Shown: one piece after another, positions 40,735-45,811 of the stretch
How the letters are laid out: each line of letters opens with the position of its first letter
Position numbering within the stretch: position 1 is the first letter of the stretch
Origin: a candidate division WWE3 bacterium CG_4_9_14_0_2_um_filter_35_11
GTDB lineage: Bacteria; Patescibacteriota; WWE3; 2-01-FULL-39-13
Reading direction: 5' to 3'
Assembly: GCA_002789015.1 (NCBI GenBank)
Contig: PFSJ01000025.1
Span: 1 to 45,811 of the forward strand
Length of the DNA stretch: 45,811 nt
Position numbers and translations under genes: made by a program
Notes under the pieces: generated by a model
The model's database searches: none
The model's input: the letters and a program-made list of their open reading frames with translations, nothing else
Told to the model about the DNA's origin: nothing

Positions 40735-42993
40735 ATGAATGAAAAGAAATCTCGCGTTGAAGACGCTAAAAATGAACAACGAGTAGTTGTTTCTGAAACC
40801 ATGTTTAATGGTGAGAAGTTGATTTTTGAATCTGGAAAGATCGCAAATAGTGCATCTATTGCAATTACCGCAACTTTAGGAGAAACAGTAGTTTTAGTTA
40901 CTGTTGTTTCAAGTCCAGGACTTTTAGAAGGAGACTATTTTCCTTTAAGAGTTGAGTATGAAGAACGTTTTTATGCAGGAGGCCAAATTGGCGGTTCAAG
41001 ATTTACTAGAAGAGAAGGCCGTCCAACAGACGAGGCTTCTGTAAGTGCAAGGTTAATGGACCACGCTATAAGACCACTCTTTCCTAAAGATTTCATGGAC
41101 GAGACTCAAATTATTACAACAGTTTTAGCTTATGACAGTAAAAATAGTCCTGTGCTTTTAGGTTTTCTAGCTGCTTCTGCAGCTCTATTTGCTAGTGGAA
41201 TTCCATTTAAAGGTCCGCTTGTCCCTTTGAGAATTCAAAAGACTAAGGGTGAAATTACTTTTGGTTTATCAGATTCAGATGAAGATACTGATATGGACTT
41301 GATTGTTACGTATCTTGAAAATGGTTCAAAGATTCAAGCAATCGAGGCTCACGCAAATATTGTTCCGGAGGCAGAGGTTGTTAAAGCTATTAATTCTGGA
41401 GCAGAAGTCACAAAGCAGCTATTTGATTTTCAAGTTGAGTTTGCGAAAAAGATGGGCCTTCCAGTTCGTGAATATACAAGAGCATGGCTAAACGCTGATG
41501 CTGTTAATGATTTTAAAGCTGATGTTTTGCCTGTAGTTTCAAACATGTACGACAAAGGATTTGTTTTTGAAGGTAAGGAGTGGCATCAAGGAATTTCAGA
41601 AGTAGAAGATGTTTTATTTGGAAAGTTCAAAGAAATTTATTCATTAATGCAGGTAAAAGCCTTGGTTTCCGAGGTAGAAAAAGAATTTATACGAGATTTG
41701 GTTTTAAATAAAAATAAAAGAATTGATGGTAGATCTATTGATGAAATAAGGCCTTTATCAGCAGAAGTCGGGCTTTTGCCAAGGGTTCACGGGTCAGCGC
41801 TTTTCAATAGAGGAAAAACACAGTCGTTATCTATTACAACGTTGGCTTCTGGTGCACAAAAGCAATTGGTTCAAAATATGGATAGCGAGGAAGAAAAAAG
41901 ATACATGCATCATTATAATTTCCCTCCATATTCAACTGGTGAAGTGCGTGGATTAAAAGGTCCAGGAAGAAGAGAAATCGGCCATGGAATGTTAGCTGAA
42001 AAGGCTTTAGTTCCTGTTTTGCCAAGGGAAGAAGATTTTGGTTATGCGATAAGAGTTGTTTCGGAAATTACTTCTTCGAATGGATCGACTTCAATGGCTG
42101 CTACTTGTGCGTCTTCGCTTTCTTTGATGGATGCCGGAGTTCCTATTTCCGAACACGTTGGAGGTATTGGCATTGGATTATTTGTTGATTCAGATAAAGC
42201 CGATTTAGCTGTTTCTGATTATATGCTTTTGACAGATATTATTGGATATGAAGATTTTGCCGGATATATGGATTTCAAAATGACCGGTACTAAAAACGGC
42301 ATGACTGCAATTCAAATGGAATTGAAGGTTCAAGGCGTTCCTTTGGAGCTTGTTGAAAATATCTTCGAAAAATCTAGAATAGCTCGACTTAAGGTTTTAG
42401 ATGTTATGAATTCAGCAATTAGCGTTCCAAGAGATTCTGTGAGTACTTATGCCCCAAAGCTTGTAACAATTAAGATCGAAAAAAGCATAATCGGACAAGT
42501 AATTGGATCAGGCGGTTCTGTAATTAAAGGTATTATGGAAGATTATGATTGTGAAGTTGATGTAAGTGAAAAAGAAGATCACGCATTAGTTTCAATTGCA
42601 GGTATTGATATTGAAAAAATAAATGCTGCAAAGGATTTCATATTATCAATTGTTACTCCTGTCGAAGTTGGAGATGTTTTCGAAGGAAAGGTAACAAGAG
42701 TTGAAACATATGGTGCGTTTGTTGAAATCGCTCCAAAGAAAGAAGGTTTGCTTCATGTTTCAGAGTATTCTTATGAATTTGTTGAAGATATAACTAAATT
42801 GGTTTCTATTGGAGATGTATTAAAAGTTAAAGTTAATGGATTAGAAAATGGAAAGATCTCATTATCTAAAAAGGACTTAGAAGAAAGACCGGAAGGATAT
42901 GTCGAAACTGAAAGAAAACCTAGACCACAAGGAGGAGGTGGTTTTGGAAGTACAGGAAGAAGAGATGACCGACGTGGCGGAAAGCGGTTTTAA
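40735..42993 (+). CDS. pnp: Polyribonucleotide nucleotidyltransferase
   Basis: 752 aa. 3'-5' phosphorolytic exoribonuclease. Two RNase PH domains: GGQIGGSRFTRREGRPTDEASVSARLMDHAIRPLFP in the first; RVHGSALFNRGKTQSLSITTL and EITSSNGSTSMAATCASSLSLMDAGVPI in the second. KH domain with IGQVIGSGGSVIKGI, then S1 (VGDVFEGKVTRVETYGAFVEIAPKKEGLLHVSE). Gly/Arg-rich tail (GGGGFGSTGRRDDRRGGKRF). Complete active site. Confidence 0.97.
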   Translation: MNEKKSRVEDAKNEQRVVVSETMFNGEKLIFESGKIANSASIAITATLGETVVLVTVVSSPGLLEGDYFPLRVEYEERFYAGGQIGGSRFTRREGRPTDEASVSARLMDHAIRPLFPKDFMDETQIITTVLAYDSKNSPVLLGFLAASAALFASGIPFKGPLVPLRIQKTKGEITFGLSDSDEDTDMDLIVTYLENGSKIQAIEAHANIVPEAEVVKAINSGAEVTKQLFDFQVEFAKKMGLPVREYTRAWLNADAVNDFKADVLPVVSNMYDKGFVFEGKEWHQGISEVEDVLFGKFKEIYSLMQVKALVSEVEKEFIRDLVLNKNKRIDGRSIDEIRPLSAEVGLLPRVHGSALFNRGKTQSLSITTLASGAQKQLVQNMDSEEEKRYMHHYNFPPYSTGEVRGLKGPGRREIGHGMLAEKALVPVLPREEDFGYAIRVVSEITSSNGSTSMAATCASSLSLMDAGVPISEHVGGIGIGLFVDSDKADLAVSDYMLLTDIIGYEDFAGYMDFKMTGTKNGMTAIQMELKVQGVPLELVENIFEKSRIARLKVLDVMNSAISVPRDSVSTYAPKLVTIKIEKSIIGQVIGSGGSVIKGIMEDYDCEVDVSEKEDHALVSIAGIDIEKINAAKDFILSIVTPVEVGDVFEGKVTRVETYGAFVEIAPKKEGLLHVSEYSYEFVEDITKLVSIGDVLKVKVNGLENGKISLSKKDLEERPEGYVETERKPRPQGGGGFGSTGRRDDRRGGKRF

Positions 42994-43014
42994 TTGCTTT
43001 TGATGTTATTCTGT

Positions 43015-43020
43015 TAGAAT
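43015..43020 (+). promoter_or_regulatory. -10 element of the zinc-ribbon protein gene
   Basis: TGt TAGAAT, ending 6 nt before ATG 43027; predicted leaderless. Confidence 0.45.
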
Positions 43021-43026
43021 TGTTTT

Positions 43027-44121
43027 ATGTCTTCTGCTCTTAAGATTTGCGAAAAGTGTGATGGTGCATTTACTGGCTTAGTTTGCCTAAAGTGCGGGAA
43101 TTTTGCAGAATTCACAAACAAAGAAAATGATCAGCCAATCGCTTCAAAAGAAGAATTTGGTTTTTTGGCTTCCGTTATAAATGAAAACGCGGCTTTTGAA
43201 AAACCTGAAATCAATATTCCTAAATCGAAAAAGTTTAAGTTTTTATTTCCTCTAATTCTTGGTGTGCTTCTTTTTGGAATTGGATCGTTTGCATATTGGA
43301 GATTTGTTTATACTACTCCAGATTATATTAGCCCATTTGTACTTTCTGCTGTAGATGTAAGGCCTGGGGAAGTTGTTAGTGATGTTGTCGAAATTTCGGA
43401 TTCAAAGGAAAAGGCAATTCCGTTAGATATAAAACATGAGCAAGGCAGTTTTGATCAATATGATTTTGCTCAATTTGCTACTCCAGATACTTCACTTATT
43501 GTTTCAGCTTTTAATATTTCAGATGTTCTTACGAAATATTTTGATGATTTGGACGTACTGAAAAATATAAAAACTGAATTTGATATTTCAGATAGTGATA
43601 TTGATGTGTTTTTCTCGAAAGGGTTTGCAGTTTTATTTCCTAAGGAAGATTTTTCTACTTGGGGATTTTCAATTTATACAGCTGATAAAAGTTTCGCGGA
43701 TTCAAAGGTTAAGATTTTAAAAGCGAAGAAAGAGAAAAATAAGTTTATTTTTCATGATTATTTCGCAGGGGTTGTGGAAATAAAGCCAGCCGAAGGAACC
43801 GAAGATAAATCCATGTATTTCTTGTTGGTTTCAAATTCAAAAGAATATTTAGATCAGATGAAGGAGTCTTCAGAAGGAAATGTAACTAATTTGTCTACAG
43901 ATATAAAATATTCAAGAGTTAAAGATGATTTGCCAAATGTTGGTCAGGTCTTTATTTACCGAAAAATAGATTCATCGATTTGGGATTTATTTGTTGGTTG
44001 GATTGCTTCAAAGTATGACTATGTTGGTTTAGATAAAATTCTAATGGCGATTGATGCCCCTGGGACGGTTTTCTTTTCAAATAGCTCCAAATTAAAAATA
44101 ACAACCGCTGATATAATGTGA
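43027..44121 (+). CDS. Zinc-ribbon membrane protein, unknown function
   Basis: 364 aa. N-terminal zinc ribbon (ICEKCDGAFTGLVCLKCGNF, two CxxC pairs at about 8-25) in the cytoplasm, one membrane helix (about 70-92, FKFLFPLILGVLLFGIGSFAYWRF), then an extracytoplasmic domain of about 270 residues (FATPDTSLIVSAFNISDVLTKYFDDL, FSKGFAVLFPKEDFSTWGFSIYTA). The domain vaguely recalls DUF3352-type proteins. Ends with a short terminator. Confidence 0.65.
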   Translation: MSSALKICEKCDGAFTGLVCLKCGNFAEFTNKENDQPIASKEEFGFLASVINENAAFEKPEINIPKSKKFKFLFPLILGVLLFGIGSFAYWRFVYTTPDYISPFVLSAVDVRPGEVVSDVVEISDSKEKAIPLDIKHEQGSFDQYDFAQFATPDTSLIVSAFNISDVLTKYFDDLDVLKNIKTEFDISDSDIDVFFSKGFAVLFPKEDFSTWGFSIYTADKSFADSKVKILKAKKEKNKFIFHDYFAGVVEIKPAEGTEDKSMYFLLVSNSKEYLDQMKESSEGNVTNLSTDIKYSRVKDDLPNVGQVFIYRKIDSSIWDLFVGWIASKYDYVGLDKILMAIDAPGTVFFSNSSKLKITTADIM

Positions 44122-44123
44122 AT

Positions 44124-44141
44124 AAGGGTAGCCCTTTTTTT
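44124..44141 (+). terminator. Short intrinsic terminator, GGGTAGCCC family
   Basis: AAGGG-TAG-CCCTT followed by a T-run, right after the stop codon at 44121. Same core as the valS and 31586 repeats, suggesting that the repeat serves as, or derives from, terminators. Confidence 0.5.
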
Positions 44142-44148
44142 AGACTTT

Positions 44149-44157
44149 TGTTAGAAT
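44149..44157 (+). promoter_or_regulatory. Extended -10 before tRNA-Ile
   Basis: TGTTAGAAT, identical to the rpmH and tRNA-Cys elements. The tRNA starts about 80 nt further down, so a 5' leader must be removed by RNase P. Confidence 0.4.
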
Positions 44158-44236
44158 ACTCGTGCTTGGTGAAAGTTGAGTGAATATAACCTTCAAGCCA
44201 TATCGTACCGATCTCGGAGAAATCCGAAACTAATGC

Positions 44237-44313
44237 GGGCGGATAGCTCAACTGGTTAGAGCATCAAGCTTATACCTTGAAGGTTCATGGTTCGAGTCCA
44301 TGTCCGCCCACCA
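44237..44313 (+). tRNA. tRNA-Ile (UAU)
   Basis: Acceptor GGGCGGA/TCCGCCC, A73, encoded CCA. Anticodon stem TCAAG/CTTGA, 7-nt loop CTTATAC, giving anticodon UAU with A37. T-arm CATGG-TTCGAGT-CCATG. UAU reads AUA directly, whereas most bacteria use tRNA-Ile(CAU) with lysidine. Confidence 0.93.
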
Positions 44314-44325
44314 GAAAACTATAGG

Positions 44326-44353
44326 TTGTGTCTTCTCGGTTTTGTGGTAATAT
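44326..44353 (+). promoter_or_regulatory. Promoter of the T-box operon
   Basis: TTGTGT (44326-44331), 16 bp, TGg TAATAT (44348-44353), just after the tRNA-Ile 3' end. Start near 44360. Confidence 0.55.
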
Positions 44354-44359
44354 ATCTGC

Positions 44360-44687
44360 GTACATTAAATAGGAAATGCTAAGACGAAGAGAATTAGTAG
44401 CGCTTTTTTGGTGACACTAGAGACTATGCGGATGCTGAAAGCATAGCGTACAAATCTTGCGTGAATTACCTCTTTTGAGCTGACCTTCTGAAATCCCTTA
44501 GAGATATGGGACAAGGATAGTTCGGGTGCTCCCGTTATAGAGATTAAAGTATGTCACACCAGAAACGGAGTACTTTATAAGGTCAACACGGTGACGTGTT
44601 GGTGAAGCAGGGTGGTACAGCCAAATTTAAGGCCCTTGCATTAACAGTTGTAATTAATTTACAGATGTTTTTGCAAGGGCTTTTTTG
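44360..44687 (+). ncRNA. T-box riboswitch with intrinsic terminator
   Basis: T-box sequence GCAGGGTGGTACAGCC (44607-44622). Terminator GCCCTTGCA (44632-44640) / TGCAAGGGC (44672-44680) with T6. Alternative antiterminator pairs GCAGGG with CCCTTGC and leaves the UGGU bulge for a tRNA ending ACCA. Stem I has the AGTA loop-E strand (44396-44399) opposite GAA (44463-44465), then TTA CC. Geometry points to specifier UUA (Leu); the purine-after-codon rule would favour AUU (Ile). A stem III-like hairpin is CAACACG-GTGA-CGTGTTG. Uncharged tRNA turns downstream genes on. Confidence 0.9.
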
Positions 44688-44718
44688 TTCTTTGCTCAAA
44701 TATCTCAATAAAAATAAA

Positions 44719-45600
44719 ATGTCGTTAAGCATAATAAAAGAAGCTTCGTCATCAATATCGTCGTTGGAAGATGTTTTTGGCCCTATTGAAGTAACATGTA
44801 ATCCAATTGCGGTGAACCAAAGATTTGAGCATCAGTTAAAAGAGGAACATATAAAGTTAGTTACAGTTTTATGTGTGCCATGTAATTCTGGTGGGTGGTT
44901 TTGTCGACTGGACGACCCTAATCATAAATCCACAAAACAACTTGCGAGTATTGGTGAAGCGATAAGAAATATTCAGAAGTCGGGTTTTGCAGTTGACTGG
45001 ACTGTAATATTGGGTGATGTTTCTAATTTTGTTGGGTTGTGTTTAGATGGACGTGGCATTGGTGAAGCTGTTAATTTATCTACTTCCTTTTTGACGTCGC
45101 ATGGAAATGCGCCATTTGGTGGTGCTGATTTTTTAACCCGTGAATACGAGGAAAGTCTTAATAAGGACGTTTTTAACGGTAATGTATCAGTGGTTTCAGC
45201 TTTAGCAAAAACAACAGGGTTGGGTCCAAGTATAGTTCAAGAAAGATTTGAAATGTCTAATTCGCTAATACGAGATTTAGGTTGTAGCAATGAGTGGCGT
45301 TTGCAAGTTGAAAATCTGGCTTGGGCGAAAGGGGCGAAAATAAAGAGTTTCCCTGATAGTTTGCAAATGCTGTTAAGCTTGAGTAAGGATGAGTCGAATA
45401 TTTGGTCAGAGGCATTATTTGAATTAATTGGTTCTGCAAGGGTAAGAGCCTTGGTTTCCGCATGTTTTCCTGCAGATAGCATTTTGGTTTCTATGCAGTC
45501 ACCAGAAGTTGATGATTTTTTCCATTTGCTAGATAATGGCGAAAGTTTTCCGACAATCAGAATTTTTCCTAAGGAGTTACTTAGTAGTCTAGATGATTAA
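44719..45600 (+). CDS. Unknown protein under T-box control
   Basis: 293 aa from ATG 44719 (MSLSIIKEASSSIS); the tracked start at 44596 lies in the T-box antiterminator. No aminoacyl-tRNA synthetase, transporter or amino-acid biosynthesis motif is seen. Soluble, with VTVLCVPCNSGGWFCRLDD, then VDWTVILGDVSNFVGLCLDGRG and a helical C-terminal half (EWRLQVENLAWAKGAKIKSFPDSLQMLLSL). The central ILGD pattern with alternating strands suggests an alpha/beta fold. A remote resemblance to PvcA/Dit1-type isocyanide synthases or a transferase was considered and cannot be shown. No clear Shine-Dalgarno. Confidence 0.75.
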   Translation: MSLSIIKEASSSISSLEDVFGPIEVTCNPIAVNQRFEHQLKEEHIKLVTVLCVPCNSGGWFCRLDDPNHKSTKQLASIGEAIRNIQKSGFAVDWTVILGDVSNFVGLCLDGRGIGEAVNLSTSFLTSHGNAPFGGADFLTREYEESLNKDVFNGNVSVVSALAKTTGLGPSIVQERFEMSNSLIRDLGCSNEWRLQVENLAWAKGAKIKSFPDSLQMLLSLSKDESNIWSEALFELIGSARVRALVSACFPADSILVSMQSPEVDDFFHLLDNGESFPTIRIFPKELLSSLDD

Positions 45601-45602
45601 AT

Positions 45603-45811
45603 ATGATGGATTTTAATATGAAAATTAATGATTTAAATCTTTCAGATCCAATTGGCGTAGGACAAGTTGATTGGTCGAGAAATGTGAATATATCTACCAT
45701 TTTATGCCCCTTTATTAGGTCTGAAAATGATAAATGTGTGTTTTCTTCCGATATAAGATTTTATTCAAAAACAGAGGGAGAGCATTTTATAGATCAAGAT
45801 GAATCAATAGA
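45603..45811 (+). CDS. Unknown protein, 3' partial, second gene of T-box operon
   Basis: Not in the ORF track because it runs off the edge. Open for 69 codons from ATG 45603: MMDFNMKINDLNLSDPIGVGQVDWSRNVNISTILCPFIRSEN. It starts 2 bp after the previous stop, so it is co-transcribed. NISTILCPFI faintly parallels LVTVLCVPCN of the first protein at a similar distance from the start, so the two could be related. Confidence 0.65.
   Translation, partial: MMDFNMKINDLNLSDPIGVGQVDWSRNVNISTILCPFIRSENDKCVFSSDIRFYSKTEGEHFIDQDESI

Noticed and set aside
40573-40779. 68-aa reverse ORF between rpsO and pnp
   Set aside because: Covers the 3' end of rpsO and the start of pnp; no homology. The spacer is better explained by an RNA stem.
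44596-44718. Upstream extension of the T-box-controlled ORF
   Set aside because: This part is the T-box antiterminator/terminator RNA; translation from 44596 would be incompatible with its function. ATG 44719 follows the terminator.
1-45811. Alternative genetic code (UGA recoding, as in Gracilibacteria)
   Set aside because: TGA is used as a normal terminal stop, for example in groEL and the M23 gene, and core proteins show no internal TGA.
1-45811. CRISPR array, IS element or prophage
   Set aside because: No spaced direct-repeat array, transposase, integrase or phage structural gene was seen; the only tandem repeat is the two-copy rpsO leader repeat.

Overview
The window is AT-rich bacterial chromosome, using the standard code with TGA as stop. 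It carries the replication-origin neighbourhood (dnaA, rpmH, rnpA, yidD, yidC, khpB, dnaN) and a translation/RNA cluster (nusA, infB, rpsO, pnp). Several universal proteins are short: IF2 without N-terminal domains, ValRS of 766 aa, a TlyA-like protein without S4 and KhpB without its Jag-N domain. DUF4012, PrgI, PEGA and TraC/VirB4 proteins are also present. Together these suggest a Patescibacteria/CPR genome, perhaps the Microgenomates side; the exact lineage is an inference.

Layout. 1-5.9 kb: three overlapping forward genes for exported cell-wall-active proteins (M23 peptidase, an unknown anchored protein, and a 1327-aa TIM-barrel-like plus transglycosylase protein). 5.9-9.6 kb: RNase H with a small unknown gene, divergent from a Rossmann-DUF4012 fusion. 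9.8-14.6 kb: rplY (L25/CTC) facing a reverse operon of solute-binding protein, valS and the TlyA-like methyltransferase. 14.6-19.6 kb: origin region, with dnaA reverse and rpmH to dnaN forward. 19.6-27.1 kb: a tight reverse run groES-groEL-beta-propeller-PrgI-TraC-VirB4. 27.1-29.35 kb: YdjM-like and Nudix genes, then a toxin-antitoxin islet (excisionase-type HTH plus PIN protein, a deleted HTH remnant, an untracked 58-aa ORF) next to tRNA-Cys. 29.4-36.9 kb: PEGA/SH3b and membrane proteins, a UbiA prenyltransferase, and a facing envelope operon (PAP2, TatD, GT2, MraY/WecA-like). 36.9-43 kb: nusA, infB, a DHH-like remnant, rpsO and pnp. 43-45.8 kb: zinc-ribbon membrane protein, tRNA-Ile(UAU), then a T-box leader ahead of an unrecognised operon cut by the window edge.

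Most notable: (1) the T-box, an aminoacyl-tRNA sensor, controls genes that do not look like an aminoacyl-tRNA synthetase. (2) At least twelve promoter-like -10 elements, most of extended TGn type, sit only 6-10 nt before start codons, predicting widespread leaderless transcription. (3) Perfect GC-rich hairpins of 12-16 bp arms lie in frame inside valS, dnaN, tatD and a PEGA gene, plus a dispersed GGGTAGCCC hairpin family. (4) The rpsO leader contains 46-bp tandem repeats. (5) A DnaA box lies inside the dnaA promoter. No database search was possible; all family calls are from motif recognition.
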